NCBI GenBank assembly: GCA_045602025.1
Contig: JAZSAT010000029.1
Location: 1-50,626, forward strand
DNA from: RGIG5579 sp045602025
Lineage (GTDB): Bacteria; Bacillota; Clostridia; Oscillospirales; SIG627
DNA: 50,626 nucleotides
Direction: 5' to 3'
Shown one piece after another: positions 22,509 through 30,536 of this stretch. Position 1 is the first letter of the stretch; each line of letters starts with the position of its first letter. The position numbers were made by a program, and so were the translations under genes. The notes below the pieces were generated by a model. That model saw only the letters and a list, made by a program, of their open reading frames with translations, did not search any database and was not told the DNA's origin.

Positions 22509-23852
22509 TTATTGGTTTGCTGCTTCAATGATGACCTTGGCCATATGATCGATCATCTCGTCGGTCATGCCGGGATATACACCTACCCAGAAGGTGTTGT
22601 TCATAATAAAGTCGGTCACCTTCAGATCGCCTACCACGCGATAAGCATCGGTACCGCGGATCTGGTCAAAGCAAGGATGCTTGATCAGGTTGCCGGAGAA
22701 CAGAAGACGGGTCTGCACATTGTGATCCTCGATATAGCGGGTCACAGCATTACGGTCAAGACCGCTCTCTTCTTTCACGGAAATTAAGAAGCCAAACCAG
22801 GAAGGACGGCTGTTTTCTGCAGGTTCGGGAAGAATCAATTTATCTTCTACGGGCTTCAATGCAGCGCGAAGTCTGTCCCAATTGTGGCGACGCTTCTCGA
22901 TAAAGGAGGGGAATTTTTTAAGCTGTTCGCAACCAACAGCAGCTTGCATATCAGTAACCTTCAGGTTGTAACCGAAGTGAGAATATACATATTTGTGGTC
23001 GTAACCTACGGGAAGCTCGCCGTACTGACCTTCAAAGCGGTGCTTGCAGAAGTTATCCTGACCGGAAGGACAAATGCAATCTCTGCCCCAGTCACGGTAG
23101 GAGAGGATCAAGCGGTGCAGAAGGGGATCGTTGGTATAAACGCAGCCGCCTTCGCCCATGGTCATGTGATGGGGGGGATAGAAGCTGGAGGTACCGATGT
23201 CGCCCCAGGTGCCGCTGAAACGGGTCTCACCGTCGATGGTATAAGCGGTTCCCAATGCATCACAGTTGTCTTCTACAAGCCAAAGGTTATGCTTATCGCA
23301 GAATGCCTTTACAGCCTTCAGATCAAAGGGGTTGCCGAGAGTGTGAGCGATCATAACTGCTTTGGTCTTGTCGCTCAGTGCTGCTTCCAGCTTTGTAACA
23401 TCAATATTATACTGAGGAACGGTCATATCTACGAAAACGGGAACTGCACCGTATTGCAAAATGGGAGTCACGGTGGTGGGGAATCCGCAAGCTACGGTAA
23501 TAACTTCATCACCGCGCTTGATCTGACGGTCTCCCAATTCAGGAGCAGTCAGAACGGAAAAAGCAATCAGATTTGCAGAGGAACCGCTGTTTACCAGGTG
23601 TGCGTGCTTTACGCCGATCCATTTTGCAAATTCCTTTTCAAATTCATCGGAAAATCTACCGGTGGTGAGCCAAAAGTCAAGGGTAGCATCAGTCAGAGCG
23701 CACATTTCCTTCTCGTCAAATACACGGGAAGCGTAAGTAATACGGTCGCCTGCCTTGAAGGGCTCCTTTTTTTCTTTAAAGTCATGATAAAACTGAGTCA
23801 CCAGTTCTTTGATTTGTTCGCGTGCTTCTTGTTCGTTTTTCCAAATAGCCAT
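22509..23852 (-). CDS. rfbH: CDP-4-keto-6-deoxyglucose 3-dehydrase (E1), RfbH
   Basis: 447 aa, the normal RfbH length. It is an aminotransferase-fold enzyme in which the PLP lysine is replaced by histidine: H228 in SFYPPHHMTMGEGG, the hallmark of E1. Cysteines C197, C259, C261 and C269 (NCDAL; DCICPSGQDNFC) match the pattern that binds the [2Fe-2S] cluster. The enzyme removes the C3 hydroxyl of CDP-6-deoxy-4-ketoglucose together with a reductase (E3). No E3/RfbI gene is present in this window. The ATG overlaps the rfbG stop by one base (TAATG), so the two are coupled. The product feeds abequose, paratose, tyvelose, ascarylose or yersiniose pathways. Confidence 0.93.
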   Translation of the reverse strand: MAIWKNEQEAREQIKELVTQFYHDFKEKKEPFKAGDRITYASRVFDEKEMCALTDATLDFWLTTGRFSDEFEKEFAKWIGVKHAHLVNSGSSANLIAFSVLTAPELGDRQIKRGDEVITVACGFPTTVTPILQYGAVPVFVDMTVPQYNIDVTKLEAALSDKTKAVMIAHTLGNPFDLKAVKAFCDKHNLWLVEDNCDALGTAYTIDGETRFSGTWGDIGTSSFYPPHHMTMGEGGCVYTNDPLLHRLILSYRDWGRDCICPSGQDNFCKHRFEGQYGELPVGYDHKYVYSHFGYNLKVTDMQAAVGCEQLKKFPSFIEKRRHNWDRLRAALKPVEDKLILPEPAENSRPSWFGFLISVKEESGLDRNAVTRYIEDHNVQTRLLFSGNLIKHPCFDQIRGTDAYRVVGDLKVTDFIMNNTFWVGVYPGMTDEMIDHMAKVIIEAANQ

Positions 23853-24907
23853 TATGATCTCTCCTCAAGATATTCTTTAATTTCTTTATCCATTTCTTCT
23901 GCAACATTACCGCCGGACAGCCAAACCTTGCTGAAGCGGCAGGTCATGTCGATACATTCTTCAATGTGCCAACGGGGCTTCCAGCCGAAAACAGCTTTGA
24001 TCTTGCTGCAGTCGAGCTTTAAGAAGTTTGCCTCATGAGGTGCATTTTTTTCTGCCTGGTTTTCCCAGGATGCACCTTCGCCCCAGTATTTACAAAACAG
24101 ATCGCAAAGCTGACCGGTGGTAACACAGTCGCATTCATCGGGACCTACATTGTAAAATCCGGCATAAGAGGGATCTTCATATTGCTTTTGTGCAATGAGA
24201 AGATAGACGATCAGCGGTTCCAAAACATGCTGATAAGGTCTTGTGGAATAGGGGTTTCTTACAGCGATGACCGATTTTTTTGCCATTGCGCGGACACAGT
24301 CCGGAATGATGCGGTCGTTTGCAAAATCACCGCCGCCGATCACATTGCCTGCTCTGGCGGTGGAAACGGGAAGCTTTCCTTCAAAAAAACTGTTGATATA
24401 ACTGTGGGTAACCAGCTCCGAGCAGCTCTTGGAATTGGAATAAGGATCAAATCCGTCAAGAGGCTCGTCTTCGCGGTATCCCCAGCACCACTCATTGTTA
24501 TGATAAACCTTATCGGTGGTGACATTCAAAACACTTTTTACGGAGTTGCTTTGACGAACACACTCCAGAATGTTAACGGTACCCATAACATTGGTCTCGT
24601 AGGTGTATCGGGGATCCTTGTAGCTGTCGCGCACGATGGGCTGTGCCGCAAGATGCAAAACGATCTCGGGCTGAGCCTTGTCAAAAGCAGCTTTCAAAGC
24701 ATCCAGATCTCTGATATCACCGATGACGCTGGTCATTTTATCCTCCAATTCGGCAATGGCGAAAAGGGAGGGATCTGTGGGAGGCTCTAAGCTGTAGCCT
24801 GTAACAATGGCACCTGCACCGATCAGCACACGGCAAAGCCAGGAGCCTTTAAAGCCGGTATGACCTGTTACAAATACCTTTTTGCCATTATAAAAAAATA
24901 AATCCAT
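23852..24907 (-). CDS. rfbG: CDP-glucose 4,6-dehydratase, RfbG
   Basis: 351 aa from the ATG at 24907, with AGGTGA upstream. A GTG at 24916 would add three residues but weakens the ribosome site. Extended SDR fold: TGHTGFKGSWL at residues 14-24 binds NAD, LHLAAQPIVRDSYKDP follows, then NVTTDKVYHNNEW and YSNSKSCSELV with the catalytic Tyr/Lys pair. The HTGFKGSWL and AAQPIVRxSY motifs are specific for CDP-glucose 4,6-dehydratases. It converts CDP-glucose to CDP-4-keto-6-deoxyglucose. It is the second gene of the operon, after rfbF. Confidence 0.94.
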   Translation of the reverse strand: MDLFFYNGKKVFVTGHTGFKGSWLCRVLIGAGAIVTGYSLEPPTDPSLFAIAELEDKMTSVIGDIRDLDALKAAFDKAQPEIVLHLAAQPIVRDSYKDPRYTYETNVMGTVNILECVRQSNSVKSVLNVTTDKVYHNNEWCWGYREDEPLDGFDPYSNSKSCSELVTHSYINSFFEGKLPVSTARAGNVIGGGDFANDRIIPDCVRAMAKKSVIAVRNPYSTRPYQHVLEPLIVYLLIAQKQYEDPSYAGFYNVGPDECDCVTTGQLCDLFCKYWGEGASWENQAEKNAPHEANFLKLDCSKIKAVFGWKPRWHIEECIDMTCRFSKVWLSGGNVAEEMDKEIKEYLEERS

Positions 24908-24919
24908 GCTGATCACCTA

Positions 24920-25702
24920 TTAGTCTTTCCATTTTTTCCAAGGAGCTTCATTGTTTGCCAAAAGCTCTTCGAGAATTTCTTTTTCTCTCTTGGTATCCAT
25001 GCACTGCCAGAAGCCCTTGTGCATATAGCTCATCAACTCGCCTTCTTTTGCAAGGCTCTCCAAGGGACCGCGCTCAAAGACGGTCTTGTCGTTTTCGATA
25101 TAGTCGAAGATCTTGGGCTCCAAAACCATGTAACCTGCATTGATGGGAGCGGAGTCATTTTTGTTCTTTTCGCGGAAGGCCTTGACAGAACAGTCCTTAG
25201 CAATGTCCAAAACGCCCTTTTCCTGGTCAATGGTAACAGCGGTAAGGGTAGCGGCCTTTCCATGAGATTTGTGGAATTCTACCAGGTCCTTGATGTTAAC
25301 ATCGCAGACACCGTCACCGTATGTCATCATAAAGGGCTCGTTGCCGATATACTGCTTGATTCTTCTGATTCTGCCGCCGGTCATAGTATTCAGGCCGGTA
25401 TCAACAACGGTAACCTTCCAAGGCTCACAGTGCTGGTTGTGAATGATCATATCGTTTTTACCCTTGGTAAAATCAAAGGTAATATCACTGTTGTGAAGAA
25501 AATAATCTGCGAACCATTCTTTGATAACATGCTGCTTGTAGCCTGCGCAAATAACAAATTCCGTAAAACCGTAATGCGCATATTCCTTCATAATGTGCCA
25601 AAGAATCGGCTTGCCGCCTATTTCAAGCATTGGCTTGGGTTTGAACTGACTTTCCTCGGAGATTCTGGTTCCAAATCCGCCTGCAAGAATAACAACTTTC
25701 AT
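24920..25702 (-). CDS. rfbF: Glucose-1-phosphate cytidylyltransferase, RfbF
   Basis: 260 aa, the normal length. The N-terminal signature LAGGFGTRISEES followed by KPKPMLEIGGKPILWH is that of the CTP:glucose-1-phosphate cytidylyltransferase family, with YGDGVCDVNI as the metal-binding acid segment and a C-terminal GFWQCMDTKREKE. It makes CDP-glucose from CTP and glucose 1-phosphate and is the committed first step of the CDP-dideoxysugar pathway. It is the first gene of the nine-gene minus-strand operon, with a promoter at 25789-25817 and a leader of about 80 nt. AAGGGAA is its ribosome site. Confidence 0.95.
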   Translation of the reverse strand: MKVVILAGGFGTRISEESQFKPKPMLEIGGKPILWHIMKEYAHYGFTEFVICAGYKQHVIKEWFADYFLHNSDITFDFTKGKNDMIIHNQHCEPWKVTVVDTGLNTMTGGRIRRIKQYIGNEPFMMTYGDGVCDVNIKDLVEFHKSHGKAATLTAVTIDQEKGVLDIAKDCSVKAFREKNKNDSAPINAGYMVLEPKIFDYIENDKTVFERGPLESLAKEGELMSYMHKGFWQCMDTKREKEILEELLANNEAPWKKWKD

Positions 25703-25788
25703 ATAAAAAATTCCCTTCTTGTTTTTTTATGATCGATTTCATATCATGCAAAATACACGCTACCGATTAGAATAGATAGATGCAATTT

Positions 25789-25817
25789 ATTCTACCATAT
25801 AACACCTGAAAAGTCAA
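25789..25817 (-). promoter_or_regulatory. Promoter of the rfbFGH-gtr-yer-like operon
   Basis: On the minus strand TTGACT (25812-25817), a 17-bp spacer ending in extended -10 TGG, then TAGAAT (25789-25794). No other clear promoter is seen inside the operon, whose genes overlap or lie within about 60 bp of each other. The rest of 25703-25925 holds nothing else I recognise. Confidence 0.75.
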
Positions 25818-25925
25818 TATATTTGTGATTTTGTCGATTTTTAATTTTTACTGTTTTTCAGAGTTTTTTTAGGGAGGTTTTTCGTTGGAATTTTGCTCAA
25901 AAAATGAGAATTTTTCCAAAGATTG

Positions 25926-25968
25926 AAACAGCACCCCGAAATACATTTTTTCGGGGTGCTGTTTTTTT
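25926..25968 (-). terminator. Terminator of the Wzx/Wzy-type operon
   Basis: AAACAGCACCCCGAAA pairs with TTTCGGGGTGCTGTTT around a 7-base loop, a strong 16-bp stem. It touches the stop codon (25967-25969) of the last gene of the minus-strand operon. On the plus strand it has the longer T tract, so it may also shield against antisense reading. Confidence 0.85.
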
Positions 25969-27115
25969 ATATATCGGATTCAAAAAGAGAAAGCCATTTT
26001 TGAAGGAGCTTTTCTTCGGTGAAATCCTTTGCATGGAAAAAGGCATTTTTGGAAAACAACAGTCTTTTTTCTTCGTTTTCCATTAGGTCATTCATTGCTT
26101 CTTGATAGGCAGCTTTGTTGCCGTCTTCTGCAAGGAATCCGTTTTTGCCGTTTTCTATGATTGCACGGGGACCTACTCTTACATCGTAAGCGATTGCCGG
26201 AAGCCCGCAGGACATGGCTTCGATCAAAACAAAGGGGAAGCCTTCCGAGAGGGAGGTCATTGCGTAAATGGAGGATCTTTGCATCAGATCCAGCACCTTG
26301 TCGTGATCCAAAGCACCGGTAAAGGTGACAGACTTTTCAATTTCAAGCTTTGCGGAAATGTTTTTTAATTTTTCCTCCTCGTCACCGTTTCCTACGATCA
26401 CAAGCTCCCAATCCGGGTGCAATCGGGACAGGTCCTTCCACACGTTCAAAAGTCGGTCAAAGCCTTTGACAGGATGGAGTCTTCCTACGGCGAGAACCTT
26501 TTTTTCTTTTCTTTCAAAGTCAACAAAATCGGGCTGTGTATCCAGAAAGTTTTCCATGGTAACACAGCGGGTTCTTTGATTTTTTCCCTTTAGCAGCTCT
26601 CGGATTTCTTCTGTGAGCTGATCGGTTAAAAGGGTAAAATAGTCGATGTTTTGATAGCGGTTTTTGATATCCGACAAAAGGTGCTTTTCAAAAAGGTGAT
26701 CGTGGTGAAGCTGAGCGATTTTTAAAACACTGTCATTTCCGTATTTGGAAAGGATCACAGAATGCTCATTCCTTGTGGAAATGATAATGCCGTCCTTGAT
26801 CTTTTGGATTCTTTTTGCAAGGGCGGTCTTTTTGAGTCTTAAAACGCGAACGGCATAAAGCCCTTCTTTTAAGATCTTAAAAGGGTTTTTGCTTTTGACC
26901 GCGGCGGCAAAGGCCTCTCGGTTCGGCTTGACCTTTGTGAGATATTCAATTTTTACTTCGGGTGAAATTTTGTAGGCGGGGACACCTAACTCATACAGGG
27001 AAAGGATCGTAACCGCATAGCCTTTTTTCACGAAGGCCGAGCTCATCAGGGAGATTGCCATTTCCACCCCGCCGTGTGCCAGGTGCAAAGCGGTGATATA
27101 GATTTGTTTTTTCAT
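25967..27115 (-). CDS. GT4-family glycosyltransferase
   Basis: 382 aa GT-B enzyme. The N-terminal domain begins YITALHLAHGGVEMAISLMS, with the glycine loop common to GT4. The C-terminal domain has VLAVGRLHPVKGFDRLL, and the donor-site motif EGFPFVLIEAMSCGLP with the E-x7-E pair, followed by RAIIENGKNGFL. Such retaining enzymes transfer sugars from nucleotide donors to a growing lipid-linked repeat unit in the cytoplasm. Its ATG overlaps the pssE-like stop (TAATG). It is the last gene of the polysaccharide operon. Donor and linkage are not predictable. Confidence 0.88.
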   Translation of the reverse strand: MKKQIYITALHLAHGGVEMAISLMSSAFVKKGYAVTILSLYELGVPAYKISPEVKIEYLTKVKPNREAFAAAVKSKNPFKILKEGLYAVRVLRLKKTALAKRIQKIKDGIIISTRNEHSVILSKYGNDSVLKIAQLHHDHLFEKHLLSDIKNRYQNIDYFTLLTDQLTEEIRELLKGKNQRTRCVTMENFLDTQPDFVDFERKEKKVLAVGRLHPVKGFDRLLNVWKDLSRLHPDWELVIVGNGDEEEKLKNISAKLEIEKSVTFTGALDHDKVLDLMQRSSIYAMTSLSEGFPFVLIEAMSCGLPAIAYDVRVGPRAIIENGKNGFLAEDGNKAAYQEAMNDLMENEEKRLLFSKNAFFHAKDFTEEKLLQKWLSLFESDI

Positions 27116-27600
27116 TATTTTGTCAACTGCTCTATTTTTTCTCGTACCAGGTCAACCATATTTTTGGTGTTGCTGGTGTATTGTTTCGGTTGAAAGTCTG
27201 AAGCCTTGTGGAGAATCTTTTCCAGATCATCCACCTCGTATGAAGCTAAAATATAGCCGGAATGCTCAAAATTTTCAATGATCTGAAGCTGATGGTCATT
27301 CACATGTTCACCGTATTTTTTCAGTCTGGGAACAGCAATGACCTTCTTCTTTTTTTGCAGACCGGAGGTAATTGTTCCCACACCGCCGTGAGTGATGATC
27401 AGACTGCACTCTGACATCAATTTGTTAAAATCATCCATAGGGATCAGATCAAAGATCTGCATTTTGTCGGAATCATACTTTGTGTAGCCGGCTTGCACGA
27501 TGATATCTTCTTTAATGATACCCTTGATTTTTAATTCTTCGATCTTTCGGATCAAACGGACAAAGCTTTTGTCATTTGTGCCCAAGGTAACCAAAATCAA
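27115..27600 (-). CDS. PssE/Alg13-like catalytic subunit of a split glycosyltransferase
   Basis: About 161 aa. The chosen start is a TTG at 27600 that overlaps the pssD-like stop as TTGA and gives MILVTLGTNDKSFVRL, matching the usual MIFVTVGT start of this family; a run of G lies just upstream. A GTG at 27609 is the alternative, and the in-frame upstream extension to 27654 lies inside pssD. The GT28 C-terminal motif THGGVGTITSGLQKKKKVIAVPR binds the nucleotide sugar. PssE needs PssD as membrane partner, like Alg13/Alg14. In streptococcal capsules this pair adds the second sugar to lipid-linked glucose, which would fit the WcaJ-type starter at 47666. Confidence 0.85.
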   Translation of the reverse strand: MILVTLGTNDKSFVRLIRKIEELKIKGIIKEDIIVQAGYTKYDSDKMQIFDLIPMDDFNKLMSECSLIITHGGVGTITSGLQKKKKVIAVPRLKKYGEHVNDHQLQIIENFEHSGYILASYEVDDLEKILHKASDFQPKQYTSNTKNMVDLVREKIEQLTK

Positions 27601-28067
27601 TAGATCCACCCCCCGAAAACAGCGTTGGGATAAAGCTTTAACATAGATTCCCACTGAACAATAAAAACATCCGCAATGGGATAAACCATACTTCCCGCTT
27701 TGGTTTTTGTTGTTCTGTTTGCAAAGGTTTCAATAAAAATAACCTTTTTTCCGAAAAGCTTTGCCAAAAAACACATGGGAACCGCGGTATGGGTACCGGT
27801 TGTCACAACCACATCCGGAAGGATCTTCAGGATCAAAAAGAGGGATTTTAAGATATTGAATGAGAATTTGAAAAGATAACTGACAGGATGTGATTTTGTA
27901 CCGTATACCAGGTAATGCATTTTGCCGGGGTGCTGCTTGGCAAGGGGAGCGGTGGATTTCGTTTTTTCAGTCACCAGGTGGTAATGATACTCTTTGAAAA
28001 GCGGAGATAATTGCATAAGCTCCGAAAGATGTCCGCCGGTGCTGGAAATAAACATTACTTTTTTCAT
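27597..28067 (-). CDS. PssD/Alg14-like membrane partner of a split glycosyltransferase
   Basis: 156 aa from the ATG at 28067, preceded by AGGAAGAAG. An upstream TTG at 28085 is less likely. It begins MKKVMFISSTGGHLSEL, the PssD/Alg14 signature, with LPDVVVTTGTHTAVPMCFLAKLFGKKVIFIETFANR in the middle. A hydrophobic stretch in the SYLFKFSFNILKSLFLILKI segment provides membrane attachment. The C-terminus ends VFGGWIY at the overlap with the PssE-like gene. It recruits the catalytic subunit to the membrane and to the lipid-linked acceptor. Confidence 0.87.
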   Translation of the reverse strand: MKKVMFISSTGGHLSELMQLSPLFKEYHYHLVTEKTKSTAPLAKQHPGKMHYLVYGTKSHPVSYLFKFSFNILKSLFLILKILPDVVVTTGTHTAVPMCFLAKLFGKKVIFIETFANRTTKTKAGSMVYPIADVFIVQWESMLKLYPNAVFGGWIY

Positions 28068-28092
28068 TTCTTCTTCCTGAAACAATCAATTC

Positions 28093-29070
28093 CTATTTGA
28101 GTTTTCTTTTTATTTTCATACAAAGTGCCGTAAGAAAATAAAGCTTTTTTCGGTTGAAAAACAAAATGAGTTTTTTATTAAAGCCGAGGAGGGGGAGATA
28201 TTTGTTTTGATAAAGCTCTTTAAATTGAGAAATGTATTGCTCTAATTTTTCAAGAACCCCATTCTTGTCTTTGGAGTCGGACAGGATCACTCTTGTGATT
28301 GCCGCAACCGCAATGTGATCGACCAACAGAAAATTCAGTTCTTCCTTGAATTTGGCGTAAACACCTTTTTCTTTGAAATACGCGATCAGATCTTCGAAAG
28401 CATCTATGATCTCTAAATTTCGGATGGCTTTTGCGCTGTTCATAATGGAGCCCGCTCTTTGTACATAGAAAAAGAGAGCATCGTCGATATAGGTTATCTT
28501 TTTTGCTTTCAGGTATAATTTTGGTGTAAGCCGGAGGTCTTCGTACCATTCTCTTTCAACATAAGAAAGATCGTCAAAAAAAGCTTTGCGATACATTTTT
28601 CCCCATGCACTGGGTCTGTTTAAGAGAATATGAGGGGATTCTTCCAAAGAGGTGGTTTTGTTTTTGATGTTTGCTTCGGATAGGGAAAGAGGCGTGCCGT
28701 CTTCTGCTACATCGCAGCTGTTGCAAACAACAATGTCACTATTATTTTGCTCCGCAGCCTTCAGAAGCTTTTCCAGGCAATCCGATGCAATGTAATCGTC
28801 GCTGTCCAAAAAGACGATATACTCACCCTCGGCAACGGTCAGGCCGTAATTTCTTGCACCGCCGAGACCGCTGTTTTCGATTTTATAAGCAGAAAAATTT
28901 TCATTGCGGGAAACGTAATCATCAATGATCGCAGGTGAGTTGTCCGTGCTGCCGTCGTTAACAATGATGACCTGTGCTTCTTTGTAGGTTTGCTCCTGAA
29001 CGGATTCCAGGCACCTGCCAAGAAATTTTTCCACATTGTAAACCGGAATGATCAAACTGATTTTTTTCAT
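28093..29070 (-). CDS. GT2-family glycosyltransferase
   Basis: 325 aa from the ATG at 29070, which has GAGG upstream; an in-frame TTG at 29082 overlaps the flippase gene and is less likely. The GT-A domain has SLIIPVYNVEKFLGRCLESV, VNDGSTDNSPAI, and the metal motif FLDSDDYI, with GLGGARNYGL between them. The C-terminal 100 residues are basic and end in KKLYFLTALCMKIKRKLK, probably peripheral to the membrane. It is an inverting transferase that adds one sugar to the repeat unit; the donor is unknown. Confidence 0.88.
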   Translation of the reverse strand: MKKISLIIPVYNVEKFLGRCLESVQEQTYKEAQVIIVNDGSTDNSPAIIDDYVSRNENFSAYKIENSGLGGARNYGLTVAEGEYIVFLDSDDYIASDCLEKLLKAAEQNNSDIVVCNSCDVAEDGTPLSLSEANIKNKTTSLEESPHILLNRPSAWGKMYRKAFFDDLSYVEREWYEDLRLTPKLYLKAKKITYIDDALFFYVQRAGSIMNSAKAIRNLEIIDAFEDLIAYFKEKGVYAKFKEELNFLLVDHIAVAAITRVILSDSKDKNGVLEKLEQYISQFKELYQNKYLPLLGFNKKLILFFNRKKLYFLTALCMKIKRKLK

Positions 29071-29071
29071 T

Positions 29072-30535
29072 TCATTCCTCAATTCTTTTTTTATGAAAAA
29101 CTTTTTTTACAAAAGAGGTCGCTTTATGAAAAAGCATGAAAAAGGTTTCGTTCTTGGTAAGAAAAGCAATGAGAAAATAGATCAATGCTCCGCCGGAAAG
29201 CTCCAGTAGTAATTTGAGTACGGTATTTATATTCAAAAGGGAAATGAGACGAACGGCCGCATACATGAAAACCGAGCCGATGATGATCTTGTAATTGTCT
29301 TTTAAAACCGAACGTAATTGGATCAGGTCCTTTAAATGCCAATAGGAAACGACAAAAACGACCAGCTCTGCCGCAATGCAGGCAATTGCCGAACCGAATA
29401 CGCCGAAGATGGGGATCAGAACAAGGTTTAAGACTACGCTCGTAACGGCACCGCTTGTAGTGGCAACGGTGTAGGATTTTTCTTTTCCCAAAGGGATCAA
29501 AAACTGAATTCCCATCACACTGTTCATCGAGGTGAGAAGTACCAGTGCACTTAATGCCTTCAGAATCGGTGCGGAAGGGGTATATTCGCTTCCCAAAAAG
29601 AAGGGGATAAAGTCATCGGCTACACCGAGAATGCCAAACATGGCGGGAAATGCAATGAACAGATTGAAATTCACTGATTTTCGCGCATAAGCGGCAATGC
29701 CTTCTTTGTCATTGCTGATGGTCAGATTTGCTACCCGAGCCATCAGAACATATCCTACGGATTGTAGAATGCCGATGATCATTCTTACAATTCTCTGAGC
29801 CTGGTCATAAAGGCCAACATTGTTGGTATCGATCATCCATCCCAGCATACTGCGATCAATGAGAACATAGATGTAATTCATCGCCTGAGGAAGGAATAAA
29901 AGAAGGCTTGGCTTTAAATGCTGAGAAAGGGAGGTGCATTTTCCTTTTTTCAGGTCCACATAATGGGGAAGATAAAAAAGCATAACAAGGTTGCCCAGAA
30001 GAATGCTGGTTACAGTCAGAAGAACATATAAGGGCAAGTCGTCGGGCTCTTTGATGAAAAGGAAAAGACAGACAACAAAAAGGAACTTTACGAAAAGATT
30101 TCTCAGAGTAACCTTTTTGAAATCCTCCACACCCTGGTAGAACCAGGTAATATCCAGGCCGTTTGCAACGATATTGATGATGTGTATGCGATAAATGACC
30201 GCATAGGGGCCCTTGATGCACAAAAGAGGAATATATACGGCCAAAGTCAAAAGGGTCAGGATGATCCTCAAGAAAATGATCTCTTTTGTGGTTTTGGCAA
30301 GCTTTTCCTCGTCATCGCTCACATAGGCAATTTTGCGAATGCCGTAAAGGGAGGTGCCGATGGCACCGAAAATAATAAAATAAGTGACGATGCTCTCTGT
30401 GAAGGAATGGATGCCGTTGGAATGAAGGCCTAAGGTTCTTGCAATGTAAGGTGTTGTAAGAATGGGTAAAACCGTAACAAGCACCTGATAGAGCATGTTG
30501 AAAAAGATATTTTCCGTTACACTTCGTTTTTTCAT
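29072..30535 (-). CDS. Wzx-type polysaccharide flippase (MATE-like)
   Basis: 487 aa with about fourteen hydrophobic segments. The N-terminus NIFFNMLYQVLVTVLPILTTPYIARTLG is the typical start of Wzx/RfbX flippases, and NYIYVLIDRSMLGWMIDTNNVGLYDQAQR is the conserved central helix pair. It moves undecaprenyl-pyrophosphate-linked repeat units to the outer face. It lies one base from the polymerase-like gene upstream (stop 30537) and just before the GT2 gene. Confidence 0.9.
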   Translation of the reverse strand: MKKRSVTENIFFNMLYQVLVTVLPILTTPYIARTLGLHSNGIHSFTESIVTYFIIFGAIGTSLYGIRKIAYVSDDEEKLAKTTKEIIFLRIILTLLTLAVYIPLLCIKGPYAVIYRIHIINIVANGLDITWFYQGVEDFKKVTLRNLFVKFLFVVCLFLFIKEPDDLPLYVLLTVTSILLGNLVMLFYLPHYVDLKKGKCTSLSQHLKPSLLLFLPQAMNYIYVLIDRSMLGWMIDTNNVGLYDQAQRIVRMIIGILQSVGYVLMARVANLTISNDKEGIAAYARKSVNFNLFIAFPAMFGILGVADDFIPFFLGSEYTPSAPILKALSALVLLTSMNSVMGIQFLIPLGKEKSYTVATTSGAVTSVVLNLVLIPIFGVFGSAIACIAAELVVFVVSYWHLKDLIQLRSVLKDNYKIIIGSVFMYAAVRLISLLNINTVLKLLLELSGGALIYFLIAFLTKNETFFMLFHKATSFVKKVFHKKRIEE

Positions 30536-30536
30536 T

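Noticed and set aside
22884..24038. 384-codon open frame on the plus strand
   Set aside because: Antisense to rfbH and the end of rfbG, both firmly identified by catalytic motifs.
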